Assembly: GCF_041734735.1 (NCBI RefSeq)
Contig: NC_134878.1
Location: forward strand, 19,024,202 to 19,088,201
Source: Babylonia areolata
Lineage: Eukaryota; Mollusca; Gastropoda; Neogastropoda; Buccinidae
DNA: 64,000 bases
Reading direction: 5' to 3'
Shown piece by piece: positions 52,096 through 64,000 of this stretch (within the stretch, counting starts at the first letter, position 1; each line of letters begins with the position of its first letter). The position numbers and the translations under genes are program-made. The notes beneath the pieces were generated by a model. That model did no database searches, was not told the origin of the DNA, and worked only from the letters and a program-made list of their open reading frames with translations.

Positions 52096-54495
52096 TATAA
52101 GCCAGCCAAGAATGCTACAGCTTTCTGCACATTTAGTCACTAAGGGATGGGAGGGGGGAAAAAACAGCAATATATTCTTTGTATAAAACTAATGAACATC
52201 AGAATGATCACACAGCTGCACAAAGTTTACAAATAATGGTCAGTATTTTTCCACTTATTTCAGGTATTGGATGAAGTTACTGTCTGTGTTGTGAACATTG
52301 TCTCATGGTAAAAAACAAACAAACAAAAAAGCTTTGTTCTGAGACTGATTGAACACTTTCTTGCTTGTGACACACATTTATGAGATTTCTTTCCTATGTT
52401 GAAATGTGTGTGTGTGCATGTGTTTTAGAAGTAGATGTGAAGTAAATGGAAAAGGTGTGGTCGGGAGTGAGATTTGGCATGAGAGGTGTATTCAGCATAG
52501 TACGCCTTTGTACAGATCAGAATTGATAATTTAACATGTGTACCCATGGACCTAGAATATTTTTTAAAAAACCAACACTGGAGTATCCTCGCATTCCATG
52601 CTGCCTCAGTCTTGGTTACCTGGTAGCTTTGCAGCTGGTGGATACTTGAAAATCAGATTGGAAATTTGTCCTGTTTGTCATTTCTTTGGTATGTTATTAT
52701 CTATGTCTGGATGCAGCTGAGAGTGATGATTTATTTTGGCTTACAGTTGTTTGCTGTTTGCCAGGATGCCAAGTTTTCTCTCGCAGATTAGGAGTGATTG
52801 GGGAAAAAATGTCCTGTGTTTGTCATTTGGTTGTTCTGTCATTGTCACTTCCTTACTCAGCATCACTGAAGCCACAATTACAGACAGAAGTGTTCAGTTT
52901 CATGCTTCAAGGGAGAGGTTGAAAGTTGATGAATTTTTGTTCATGTCAAGGAACATTTGGTAAATAAATCACACATCTCTTGTTTTACACAAATGAAAAC
53001 ACATTTGAACAATGGATCATACTTGTCTTTTTTATTTGAATCTTTATGTTAAAGACAAGGTATTCATATCAATTTTTGTTTCGATTCAGGTTTTTGTTGT
53101 TATGCAGTTTGAATGATTGATTTGTGTTCTTGTTTGTTACATATCTTGAGTTAGGGAAATTGGAATAAACAAGTTTCACAATTGTGTGTTTTGTCTTTGC
53201 ACTGTTCTAGCATTTATTTAGAAATCTACTGACTGAAAAAGTAGTACACATTCTTAGGTTGTGCATCAGTTTAGGTATTCTTCTGTCTGTCTTGCAAATA
53301 TCCCAGCAGTATAAAGTGAAACTGGATGTGTTTGTGTTATTGTTTTTGTAAAAATGGATCATTGAGCAAGAAATGATATCAGGATTTGATTTTATATAAT
53401 TCAGATCAGATCTCAAAATATAAAGATATCTTTTTCAAATTATTCAGCAACAAATTGCCCTGTAAGATACAAGTCTTTAATTGCGCAAACTGATTGCTAT
53501 CAGGTGTTTTAATGATGTAAACTGTTACAAAACTTTCATATGCAGAAACTCTTATCTTCCTTGTTCATCCTAGTTCAAAGGATGTGAAAGTGCTTGTTTA
53601 TCTGGTTCTTAGCTTTCAGCTCAAAATCATAGATTTTTTATTTGTGAAAAAAGAAAAAGTTAGTCAAATATGAAATAAAACTATTTTTTGTTGAATTCGA
53701 GTTTGGTACAATATTTACTGCCACCATGAAAATGTTCTACAGTAAAGATGTGCAGTTCCTGTCATCTAATAAGAAAGCATTATCTGGGGGCTTTTTTTGT
53801 TGTTGTTTTTTTCTCTCTCTTATTTGTTTTGCATTACTCTTGTTCATTTTGTTCATTACATGGTTCCACAAGTGCATGGATAGAGACATAAGCAAGTTAG
53901 TGTCTCTCTCTTAGTGATAAAAAGTGACAACTTGACAGCATTTCAATACCATCACAGATATACATGTCTGAACAGTGAACATGTAAAAGTACACTTTATA
54001 TATAAAGTTTTCCACTTAGTGTCGTCATCCCCAGATACTTTGTGTAAACCTGAAGATTCTCAGCTATGATAATATTACTTGGTTTTATCTTGAAAAAAAG
54101 AGAGAAAAAAAGAACAGAATCTCTTCAACTTGCATGTTACCTGCAAATATTGACTGGCCATGCTTTTATTTGTTTTGTTTTTGTGTGTGTGTGTGTTGTT
54201 TTTTTTATGAGCTCTCATTTCTCATATGATCTTGTTGGCATTCTTCTTTGGGAATCCAGTCTTGATTTTTATGAACATTTATGTGAACAGCTGCTATGAT
54301 GACAGACTTTAGTGGTGATCCAGTCAAAATGTTTTGTCATTAATCCATTTTGTGCTTGTAAGCTGTCAGCTGATAGCACAGAAAAATTAGTAAAAAAAAA
54401 TAATGAGCTTCCCCGTGCGATAAAGCCATTCACTGTTGGCACACATCTATTCCAATTTTTCCTTCATCAAGGTTTGGTTCAATGAGTACAAAAAG

Positions 54496-54497
<2 letters not shown>

Positions 54498-54530
<33 letters not shown>
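54498..54530. repeat. (TC)n microsatellite
   Basis: About 16 TC units. Confidence 0.95.
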
Positions 54531-54533
<3 letters not shown>

Positions 54534-56231
54534 AAAACCCAAAGCATTATTAATAATAAAAATACCCCAAAGTACATGAGGTATTCATTTAACTGATTGA
54601 AGTACCTCAAAACATGTATATCAATTTATTTAACCTTTATGGAACAATAGTGCAGCAAAGAACAGAAAATGAACAAGATGATCAAACACTTAAACAACAG
54701 AATGGTAGGTAATACATATATTCGGCTCTGTAACATTAATATTTGGTTGGTTGGATTCTTGGAATTATTTGATTATTTTGCTTTTTCACTTCTGCCAGAA
54801 ATGATCTTTGCCACAGATTGTTACATACTGTTACAAACTGCTACATTGGTTATACCTGTCAAAATTCACCTGAATATCTGTTGTGGATTGATCCATTCAT
54901 TCCATCAAGATCAAACACAGAGACTGTAACAGTTGAAGGGGAATAACATTGTTCCTTAAAAAAAACAACTTGTTTTTCCTTAAAAAAAAAGAAAAAAAAA
55001 GTTTCAAGTCTGTTGCAGCCTTTCTGTAGATAACTGTCTCCATACTCCTTTTAGCTGAGGCTGACTCAGATCTAGCACTGTGTTCCCAGTCATAAATTGA
55101 AATGTTGACAAATAAAAACAGGAGTTAAGCAACAAACTGTACAGTTGTTCACAGGCTGTGGGGACAAAATGCTTGGGCTAACTGCACTTTCAGTTGTTGC
55201 TTTGGTGCTTAAGAATCAGCTTAACAGATGAAAGTAACTGAATGCATCCAGTTTTTAGTTATGTTCTTTTAAACTGACCATTCGGACTTCAAGATTTAAC
55301 ACTGAAATTTTCAGTCCCATTTGAATTTAGATTTTGGTGAAACGCCATTGGGTAATATTCAAAACAAAACAAAAAACGATCCTGTCTGAAATGCAGTCAT
55401 TGTACTATTCATATGGTGATGACATGATACTGAAATCTGTCTTTAAGGTTGGAACATGCATATTTTTTTCTGAAAGCTGATATTTTGTAATCTTTTTGGG
55501 GGTCCTGAAAGAGCTCCTAAACTTTCTTTTTCCTGTGTTGATGTGCACTTTTCAAACAGATGTTTATCTGGAGAAAGGATCCAGAAAACAACCCTGAATG
55601 TCTGCACTCTGCCCATCTGTTTGGCTCCTTCTCAAAGAAGGTATAGAATGTGTGAACACTGCACCAAGCGTTTGGCAGCCTTTTGAGATGGTACCAAGAG
55701 CTGTTGACAAATCAGACACCTATACTCTGCAAACGTTTTGTAATAACAGCAAGATCAAGTGACACATGTATATACAAAAAAATAAACAACTGAAAGTTTG
55801 GTATGTGACGTTCTGAAGAACAAATGACAAAAAATGCAGTTAACCAATGGATGTTTGTTAGCTGTACAGATGATAGCTGCAAAATCAACTGGTAGTGTCT
55901 TGTCACTGACAATGCTGTGGAACAATTCCTTTTCCCCTGTCAACTCAGAAAATGAATGCAGAAAGATGTGCAACTTGGAATCGAAAATTCAAAAATGTGT
56001 TTATATGTACACGGTTTGGTCTCACTCTACATATCATTTGGCAAATGTTATTTCATTGTTTATATTCTTAGGTATCTGTCTACTGAAGGCCTAATCAGCT
56101 CTGCACCATGTTCATGGATGTATTATGTTGACTGGATGTGTTGTCCAGATATCCACTGATTAGGTTTAGTGCTACCTCTGAAATGTCAGCTGTTCACACT
56201 TTCTGGTCTCGCAGACATCAAAACACTCTAG

Positions 56232-58361
56232 TCAGTTAAAGCCATTGGGGTCAATGAACTGCTCAGAATCACTGCACACATCCAGGATATTGATGTCAAC
56301 ATCTTTGCCATCCATTTGGGAGTCCAGCTTGACCTTGACCTCTCTCTCCATGGCAGTGAGGATGAGGTCATTATGGCAGGTCAGCACGTCTGCTGCTTTT
56401 TCAGGGTTGGGAACAACTTCCTTCTCGGCCAGCTGGATGGCAGAGGAGTGAGGAAGGTGGGCCGGCAACAGCTGTGAGGAGCTGGCCATTTGGCTGTAGG
56501 GGACAGTGTGGAAGATGCTGGCCACAGAGGCTGGCAGAAAAGGGAGAGTGGTCAGTGAGCGTGGATCCCAGCCTGGAGGGAAGGGAGGCACAGTGGGTGG
56601 AGGTAGTTGGTGAGGAGGCAGGCTGAAAGGTACAGCCATCCTTGGCACGGGGATAGAAGCGGGAGCATCAAGCCAGGAGGTGGTACTTGACGCTGAAGTG
56701 TAGATCAGTCCGCCCCCCAAGTGGCTAACCTTGGAAGCGGTGCTCAGAAGCTGGATGCAGCTGGGAGTAGCACACCCAGGCTCCACATCAGACATGTCCG
56801 GCACACTCCACACCAAACCTTCAGCCGCTGAGGACGTTTCTGGCAAATGAGGGGTGGACACCAATGCTGCCACAGTCCCTTTGGTCTGTTCCAGTGCTTT
56901 CAAAGGGCCACCATCACTGCCACAAGTGGATTCAAATTCTTCCAGGGGCTCAGAAATTCCCAAGCGAAATGGTTCTGAGCTGAATGTGGTCTGAGGTGTG
57001 GAGGTTGTGCCAAAGTTGTCACCCGAGGGACTGGGCATGGAATCGGTGGGAGTGAACTGGGCAGGAACCGCATGAGGCCAGGAGTAGGGGAAGGGGCAGT
57101 GAGAAGAAGTGCTCTGCTGAGAGTTGTCTTCGTTCTTCACACTGCTCTGTTGCTGTGCTTTGGTGCTGGCCACCAATGTGCCAAGGCTGGGACTTTCTGC
57201 TTTGTCTTGCTCCGAGTCTACAGGCCACTGAGTTGCTTTGTTTATCTTCACCACTGGAGCTGACAAAACACACACCTTTTTTCATGGAGCATTTTTCTGT
57301 TCACTTTATCAAGTATCAGGGTTTTTGCTGATACTTATGATCTTTAGATAAGTGAATGGGGTATAACTGTCCATTAGAAACAAATTTTTCTGAATGGTTG
57401 CAAACTGATTTAATTATCTATCTAGTGTCTGTGTGTGTATGCATAAACTTTAGTGCTGGTATGTTCTCTTTTACATTAAATTTTGTTCCCTTACAGTAAT
57501 CATCAAACTATGCAAATTAGAAATACTTATCCAGTGATGTGACAGAGCAAAGACAAAAATGACAGTATCAATGACCAGTTTTTGGCACCTTTGTCCTTTC
57601 TTCCCTTCCTGTACAACCAAATCTGTTGGAGAACCCCCACCTCCCCCCCCTGCCCACACCCCCTTCCCCAAATAAAAGTAAGTTCCCAGCAGGTAGATAT
57701 GACAAAAATATATTATCTTGGTAGACTTAAAAAAATAATATTCTGGAGATTATTGAATATGTATGACGGGGCTTTTACATTTTTACCCCGCCATAAAGGC
57801 AACCATACTCAAGTTTCGGGTGTGTGCATGTTGGGTATGTTCTTATTTCCATATCCCACCAAATGCTGCCATGGATTTCAAGATCTTTAACATATATGCA
57901 TTTGATCTACATGTCTATGTAGATGAAGGTAGCCCAAGCATTAGCAGGTCTGCACAATGTGTTGACGCTGAAAATCGGAAAAATCAACACCCTCAACCCA
58001 CCACGTGACTGAAATTCAAACCTTTCGCCCCCAAAAAAATAAAAGTCCACTCAGAAAAATGAGCCCATCAGGCTGTGTTCCTGTGTCTACCCTTAGTAAG
58101 GAATGTTTAATGTGTAATGGAAAATAGACTTCACTGGGCTAAACATTTTTTTCAGTTGTCAAAAATACGCTTACTGCAGGATTTTTCCATGTGATGCATC
58201 GATAACAACAGGAATAGAGACTGGCTGGGAGACTAGCTGACAATGTTTTACCTGCAGGAGAGGTTTTGGTTGTCAAACTGAACAGCGATTGACTTTTTTC
58301 TCCAGAGTACTCCTCTGAAACACATACACAGACGTGTTTTTACACAATATAACAGAATGTG

Positions 58362-58394
<33 letters not shown>

Positions 58395-60565
58395 CAATCT
58401 CATGCACAATAAATATGACAACACGGGATGATCAAGCTATCTATGTGTGAATGTGACGAAGTTCTTGGTCCGACAAGAAGGAAAGAAAAGTCTCCACCGA
58501 AGTGGCTTGTAACACTGTTCTTTCTGTGGACCAACAACTCCCCATTGCCTCCACTTCCTCTTGTGCATCCCTCTCCCTCGGGCCTCTTCCCTTGCTACAA
58601 TATTTGGAGAGAAAAAAATCTGCTTTTTTTTTCGGCAGTTATCATTCTCTGCTTAACGTGTGTTTATGACTGCACGTCATTTACAGAGACTCGCGAATCA
58701 ATTTATAGCCTTAGAGCTTTATGATGTGCATGCCGCTTTATAAAAATTAATCGATTTATGTTCAGATTAATGAGTGAATGCGCGCACGTCATTTGTGACC
58801 ATTTTATCCCGGTTAGTTTCTTTCCTGAAACCGCGATTTCACCTGACCTTGCTGAAGTTTGACTGTTGCAGCGTTCACGTCGTTGTTGCACTGGAGCAGC
58901 ACCGCATAGAGGCGATCCACCCGTTTTCGAGGAAAGAGTACCCGTAAATAGTCCAGATTGATGCCACCTGTGTCCCATCACAGAAAAAAAAGGTTTGTTC
59001 AAACGTATCAACTGAGGATTTTTTTTTTCTTTTCCTTTTTTTTTTATACTGCACACTTATTCTTCCAGATATCTGATCAGTACAATATTGACATCTGCTC
59101 ACCAATGCACAGTACTATCAGACCAGCAATGTTCAGTTCTGTGACTTGTGAAAATAGCCCGGCTGTGGATAAAAAAAATGATAACAGGAAATATATTACA
59201 CACAGACACAGGCACACTCAGACACAATGTCCACTTCACCCCTCCTTTCTTATTCCACATCCACGGCCGGGTCTAATTTTTTCCCTTCTGTGCCTCACCG
59301 CTAACCTAACTCTCTCAGCTGGACTGAATATGACTGATTCAGTCAACAGTGCCTTTGACTCTCTCCATTCCCGCCCACCCCCCGCCCAGAAATGTGTCAA
59401 TGTGAGAAAACTAGACTGAAAAGAAAACATGATTCACTTCGAAATTGACTTCATTTATGTGGAGCGATTTGATTTTCCACCCATCCTATTTGTGTACACC
59501 TCCGTGCGCGCATGGGGCAGCCACGTGCAGCTGTACTGTCTATGCGTACAGTCTTCTTTGTCTTCCTATTCTTTTCCCTTAACCCTGTGAAGAGTGACTG
59601 GGCCGCCTCACCGAAGAACTGCATGTTCACCAGATTCCTCCAGGTCAGTCGGTGATGTCAAAAGTCGGGGTCTTTGCGAATGGTTTACTCTTCTCTTGTG
59701 CAATGTTGTCAGTCCATCTTTTTTTCTGTATTCCACGACCTTCTCTCCCTCATTGGTTCCCTGGAGGTTTGATTTTGCAAAGCCGCACCTTGTTATGTGG
59801 TGTTACCAAAGTCTGGTCAGAGGTGTAAACGTGTAACCCATTGCTACATCTGCCGCATGTGAGGAGTAACCCCCCCAACCCCAACCCCAAAACAAAAACA
59901 AAAACGATCTGCAGAGAGCGGATGAGCTCCACCAGATTTGACTTGCCCAAGACAATCCACCGCGGCATGAAAAAAAAACAACTATAAACCAACCAGAGAC
60001 TCTTGACATTGTTGTATTGTCCAGCGGACCGCACAAGGCCATTATCACGACTGCTCAACTAATACAGAAATCAATGAACTGAGTTAAACAAAAAAACATG
60101 TCACATATGGAAAAAAAAAAGTAAAACAACACAGTTCATGACATGTTGTCCTAACCTTTAAGGCAAACAAGACTATAGGCTGTGGTGTGGACGTCAGCCC
60201 TGCCACTTGAGTTAATTTATCATCTCCATGTGATAAAAAAGGGTGTGTGTGTAAAAAAAACATCCATACTGAAAGACCATACCAGACGTGCAGTACTCAC
60301 AGGCGGATCCCTGGGAAAAGACGCTGGGCGGCACGGGCACATACATGCCCAGGACCTCCTCCTGCAGCTGCTGCCTGCGCAGCTTGATCTGTCGCTTGGA
60401 CACCTCTTGTCGCTCCTTCACTAGGTCGCACAGCTCACATGCGCAGTTCTTGTGCGGGCAGAAGCCCTTATGGCCCCGCAGGTTCACAGTGTACCCGTGG
60501 TTTCGGCAGCGGGCACATTTGGGCGTGCGGGCTTTCGTCTGATCCCCAGCGGATCCTGTCGACAT
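56232..60565 (-). CDS. DM-domain transcription factor (DMRT/doublesex family) with UBA/DMA-like module
   Basis: A DNA-binding regulator of the DMRT family, which controls sexual and neural development in animals. Four exons, minus strand: 60565-60301, 58967-58848, 58314-58252 and 57259-56232. All junctions are phase 1 and GT-AG; 1476 nt = 491 residues. The DM domain occupies about residues 13-72, with all eight zinc ligands visible in [14 protein letters not shown] and CACELC (C17, C20, H23, H32, C36, C41, C43, C46). The recognition helix reads [13 protein letters not shown]. Exon 2 (residues 89-128) reads [20 protein letters not shown] then [16 protein letters not shown]. This is a CUE/UBA-like three-helix pattern resembling the DMA domain or the doublesex dimerisation domain. 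Exon 4 is a long Pro/Ser-rich region ending [12 protein letters not shown] and EEVLG resemble DMRT1, but the DM domain is divergent ([19 protein letters not shown]), so no orthologue is named. Confidence 0.9.
57260..58251 (-). other. DMRT-gene intron 3
   Basis: Contains a diverged SINE1 copy (57755-58060), with unassigned sequence around it. Confidence 0.7.
57755..58060 (-). repeat. SINE1 copy, diverged, 3'-shortened
   Basis: ACCCCGCCATAAAGGCAACC, CATACTCAAGTTTCGGGTGT and AGCAGGTCTGCACAATGTGT follow the SINE1 body in reverse. The head region is degraded (CCACGTGACTGAAATTCAAA). The AAG tail is missing. Confidence 0.8.
58364..58392. repeat. (CA)n microsatellite
   Basis: About 14 CA units in intron 2 of the DMRT gene. 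Confidence 0.95.
58968..60300 (-). other. DMRT-gene intron 1
   Basis: Separates the DM exon from the UBA-like exon. A second, in-frame donor (GTATGG) lies at 60282-60281, just inside the intron. No repeat family was recognised. Confidence 0.65.
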
Positions 60566-61108
60566 CGCTGTGGCAAGGTCCGTTGGAATTTGTTACTGCT
60601 GCTTTCTTCGCCTCTGCTTTATTTTGTGTTTTAAAAGATTGCCAATAGATTTCTTCAAAAAACAAAAAATCGTGAATTCAATTCCCAGTTGAGAAACCAG
60701 CTAGTGCTTTTCATCTCTCATAGACCACACACGGGCTAATTTTAAGAGACAGGTCTGCTATATCAATATATTCTTGCAAACTACACCCTGCCCCTCGCCT
60801 AAACTCCAGTTCGTCTCATACCTACCCCCCTTATCCACCACTCCACCCCCGCCCTGCTGTGGTTCGCGACACATCGCTCCTTCACGGGAGGGGGAGGAGA
60901 GGGGACGGAGGTGTCGGACTGATCGGTTTCAACGACCTGACTGCTTGCATGAAAGCTTCGTAAGATCAAGTTCATTGTAAAGGGGGTCGGAAGGAGAGAT
61001 AGCATCCACGGGGTCTCTTTCTTCAGGTTCAAAAGTGTCTCTCCTGCGCATGTTCTGGAAATTTATATTGTGTTCTGGAAATTTCCTCTTAGGTATCTCC
61101 CTCAGTCC

Positions 61109-61111
<3 letters not shown>

Positions 61112-61151
<40 letters not shown>
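61112..61151. repeat. (GT)n microsatellite
   Basis: About 20 uninterrupted GT units. Confidence 0.95.
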
Positions 61152-61153
<2 letters not shown>

Positions 61154-61184
61154 GTCCCAGAATGTGGATATTTTGCTTTCTATA

Positions 61185-61262
61185 TTTTGTTGATGATGAA
61201 TGATGATGGGGATGATGAAGATGATGCCATAGGGGTCCAGCTTGGTTTGGGACTGCTTGACA
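61185..61262 (-). repeat. SINE4 3'-end fragment
   Basis: A GATGAT-rich run followed by ATAGGGGTCCAGCTTGGTTT and GGGACTGCTTGAC matches the order seen at 3390-3460 (GATGAT run, then GGGGGTCCATTTTAGGTTTG). Only the 3' end is present. Confidence 0.5.
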
Positions 61263-61622
61263 TGTATTTACTTTTTTGTTTCAATCGATCGCTTCTTTAT
61301 TCCTTTCACGCTGTCTGCTTTTTTGGTTGTTATTTTCCCTTGTATTGTATTCTATTGTATTGTATTATTCTTTTGTCACAACATATTTATCTATATGAAA
61401 TTTAGAGAATTACAACTCTAGACATACCTATATTACTATCATTCATCACATTACATTCAATTCACCATGCATTATTCGTTTCATTATCCATCATCTTTTT
61501 CATTATGTTTCAGACACACTGAAGACCCTTTTTGTCATCGCTTGAATCCGTGCAAATAAAGTGTTGGTGAAAGCAAAGAGTTGTCAGACTTATTTATGAC
61601 AAAAAGAGGTTAGAAGACCAAC

Positions 61623-64000
61623 ATGGCCAACATACCCTGTCCCGCACCTCACTGCGACACAAGTTGGCCTGCAAACACTCCGGTGGAGGTGCTGACCCAC
61701 CTTATCGATCTTCACAGTGCCACTGCCCACCGAACGGATGCGCAACCGACCGCTACCATGAAAGCCTCACCCGAGAATGTACGCCGCCCCGTCATCTCCG
61801 CAGCTGGATCTAGCGAGGAGTGGGCTTACTTTGAGCAGAGATGGTCAGACTATAAACAAGCCACTCGTCTCACAGGTAGTGACGTCGTCTTCCAGCTTCT
61901 TGAGTGCTGTGATGAGACCCTCAGAAAAGATCTCACACGCACATTCGGTGCATTGGCCTCAAGCGATGAGCAAATGGTCCTCAGTAACATTAAGTCCCTG
62001 GCTGTCCGCCAAGGAAACGTCATGGTCGCTCGCGTACAGTTACAACAGATGCGCCAGGACCGGGACGAACCTGTCAGGGCCTTCGCTGCCCGTCTTCGAG
62101 GGCAGGCAGGTGTCTGCAACTTCAAGGTGGAATGCCCCTCGGAGACCTGCCATACTATGATTGATTACAGCGACGTCATAGTCTGTGATGCTCTCATACG
62201 TGGGTTGGAGGACAAGGAGATCCGCCTTGATATCCTGGGTGACTCCAAACAGGACATGACCCTGGAAGAAGCCCTGAGATATGTCAAAGCAAAAGAAAGC
62301 GGAAAACGCTCAGCCAGCCGGCTCCTGAGCCACAGCACCACCTCAACCACTGCTGCCTCCAGCTCATACAGGCACCAGGATCAGTACCGCCTGGCCAACA
62401 AATCCAGTGAGCCCCGTGATACACCTGCCCCTACCCCCTGCAGTCACTGTGGAAAACACGGCCACGGACGTCGTGTACAGGAACGCATAAGGATATGCCC
62501 CGCCTACAACCACAAGTGCGCAAAGTGTGGCATCCTGCACCACTATGAGAGTGTCTGCCGCCAACATTGCCGTCCCCAGCGACAGGCTCAAGCCAACGCA
62601 GGTAACACGGAAGACCACGCTACTGCGGTATTCAACAGCCTATGCCCTGTGGTCGACCTCCCTGGTGAATCCTCCACTCAAGCAATAACTCTTGATCACC
62701 ATGTGTACAATGAACTCTGCGATGCCTGGGTAAAACGCTCTTCGACCCCCACCCCTTCGTCACTACCTTCATTCAAGCCGACCCAGCTGACACAAAGGCA
62801 TTGGGCTTCCCCACTCCTCTCTCACGACCGACTGCAGCCATCCATCACAACGCTATGGCAGACACTGGATGCCAGTCATGCCTGGCTGGGACAAGCCTCC
62901 TATCCAAACTGGGCCTAGACCAGCAACACCATATACCGGTCAATATGAAAATGACTGCCGCTAACAGCAGCCCCATAGATATCATCGGTGCCCTGACCCT
63001 ACACATATCTGGGACTGCTCCATCCTCTGCAAAGTGCACGACCCATCAAGTCGTCTGCATCACCCCTTCAGCTGACAAACTTTTCCTCTCCAAGCAAGCC
63101 TGTGTCGCTCTCGGGATGATCCCTCCCCACTTCCCCATGGTTGGAGAAAGCTGTGGGAATATTTGCACCCCGCTGGAAACATCTCTTACAACAATGACTC
63201 AGAACGTATGCGGCTGTCCCCTAAGACAAACACCACCCCCTCCCCCCACTTCACTACCATTCCCGGCCACTGAGGAGAACCGTAGTTGCCTGGAGAAGTG
63301 GCTACTAGAATACTACAGCTCCAGCACATTCAATGTCTGCGAACATCAGCAACTCCCCAAGATGTCCGGCCCACCGATCCACTTAATGGTAGACCCTGAT
63401 GCCAAACCAGTCACCCACCACACGCCCATACCTGTCCCAGTTCACTGACAAGAGGAAGTGAAAGCAGCTCTCGACCGCAACGTCCAACTTAGAGTTGTTG
63501 AACCTGTCCCCATTGGTACACCTGTCACCTGGTGCCACAGAATGGTAGTATTCCCCAAGAAGTCTGGAAAACCGCGACGGACTGTCGATCTTCAGTCCCT
63601 CAACCGACACGCGGTCCGCGAGACACATCACACCCAGTCCCCATTTCACCAAGCCCGCGCCGTACCACCCCACAGCCGAAAAACTGTCTTTGACGCTTGG
63701 AACGGCTACCACAGCATCGCCCTTGATGACAGGGACCGCCACCTCACCACCATCATCACGCCCTGGGGCCGCTTCCGCTATTGCATTGCACCACAGGGAT
63801 ACATCGCTTCAGGGGACGGCTACAGCTGACGGTTCGATGAAAGTGTCTCAAGCATCCCCCAGAAAACGAAGTGCATCGACAACACCTTGATGTGATCGAA
63901 CACCATCGAGGAAGCATTCCTCCAGGCCGTCCAACGGCTTGACGTCTGCAGTTCCAACGGCATCATTCTGAATCCCACAAAGTTCGACTTTGCCCAAACT
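61623..64000 (+). mobile_element. Ty3/Gypsy-class LTR retrotransposon fossil, 5' part
   Basis: The parts visible in order are a Gag-like region (about 61.6-62.65 kb) with zinc-knuckle-type cysteine/histidine clusters near its end, an aspartic protease region with a DTG-type motif (about 62.85 kb), and the N-terminal part of a Ty3/Gypsy reverse transcriptase (from about 63.4 kb). The element runs off the window, so RNase H, integrase and the 3' LTR cannot be judged. The 5' LTR edge was not defined; an AATAAA-bearing stretch at about 61.55 kb may belong to it. It looks broken, with about two or three interruptions in the visible part. Codon use and GC content are clearly higher than in the surrounding DNA. 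The low decay suggests a fairly young insertion. Confidence 0.85.

Larger units (their letters stand above)
44753..56231. other. gene-poor intergenic region
   Basis: 11.5 kb between convergent DCAF15 and the DMRT gene. It holds the DCAF15 3' UTR (an ATTAAA at about 44798 and an AATAAA near 46482 are possible signals), a minisatellite (45071-45425), a coding-like minus-strand stretch (46753-48420), retroposons at 49440-49580 and 51306-52095, and a (TC)n run. The remaining AT-rich sequence, including 52.1-54.5 and 54.6-56.2 kb, shows nothing I can assign. Confidence 0.65.
60566..61622. other. intergenic, DMRT 5' flank
   Basis: Should contain the DMRT promoter on the minus strand. It holds a (GT)n run, a SINE4 end and an AT-rich stretch (61280-61510). 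No TATA box was convincingly placed. Confidence 0.55.

Noticed and set aside
52686-52963. Overlapping 75-78-codon frames
   Set aside because: No domain, no splice context and composition like the surrounding intergenic DNA.
60283-60565. DMRT exon 1 ending at the GTATGG donor and joined straight to exon 3
   Set aside because: It is in frame, but it ignores the stronger GTGAGT donor and the 120-bp exon 2, whose phase and UBA-like product fit. Kept only as a possible minor isoform.

Overview
This is nuclear DNA from an animal, most likely a mollusc and probably a gastropod. The host genes are split by long AT-rich introns with GT-AG junctions. Microsatellites ((CA/GT)n, (TA)n, (GA)n, long poly-G) are dense, and the tRNA-derived SINE families look, from memory, like gastropod ones. 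The species cannot be named from sequence alone. None of the exon models below was computed; all were assembled by hand from reading frames, splice sites and remembered homologues.

Five host genes can be read. From left to right: (1) a gene-free, microsatellite-rich flank (1-8.1 kb). (2) NDUFA7, a complex I subunit, 4 exons, minus strand, 8143-11489. (3) RPS28, ribosomal protein eS28, 3 coding exons, plus strand, 11918-16070, apparently with an extra 3'-UTR intron ending near 18.66 kb. NDUFA7 and RPS28 are head to head, 428 bp apart, the same neighbour arrangement I recall from vertebrates. (4) TOE1, a DEDDh deadenylase with a CCCH finger, 6 exons, minus strand, 20254-29182. (5) DCAF15, a CUL4-DDB1 substrate receptor, 13 exons, plus strand, 29502-44752. 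TOE1 and DCAF15 form a second head-to-head pair, 319 bp apart. (6) A gene-poor stretch (44.75-56.2 kb) with a minisatellite, a coding-like decayed stretch on the minus strand and nested retroposons. (7) A DM-domain (DMRT/doublesex family) transcription factor, 4 exons, minus strand, 56232-60565, with a UBA/DMA-like module directly after the DM domain. (8) The 5' part of a Ty3/Gypsy-class LTR element (61.6 kb to the window end), treated as a fossil.

The introns record repeated transposition. One SINE family (called SINE1 here) has a shared body joined to two different 3' ends. A second family (SINE2) shares its 3' end with a LINE fragment in TOE1 intron 1, and shares a central core with a third (SINE3). 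A CR1/L2-like LINE with a long open RT frame sits inside a SINE1 copy in TOE1 intron 3. A ~370-bp retroposon occurs twice, once inside a SINE3 tail with a perfect 12-bp target duplication. At least two internally deleted piggyBac-like elements flanked by TTAA are present, one ending only 24 nt before the last DCAF15 exon.

The housekeeping genes serve respiration (NDUFA7), translation (RPS28), small-RNA 3'-end maturation (TOE1) and ubiquitin-dependent degradation (DCAF15). The DMRT gene is a developmental, probably sex- or gonad-related, regulator. No operon-like or CRISPR structures are expected or seen.
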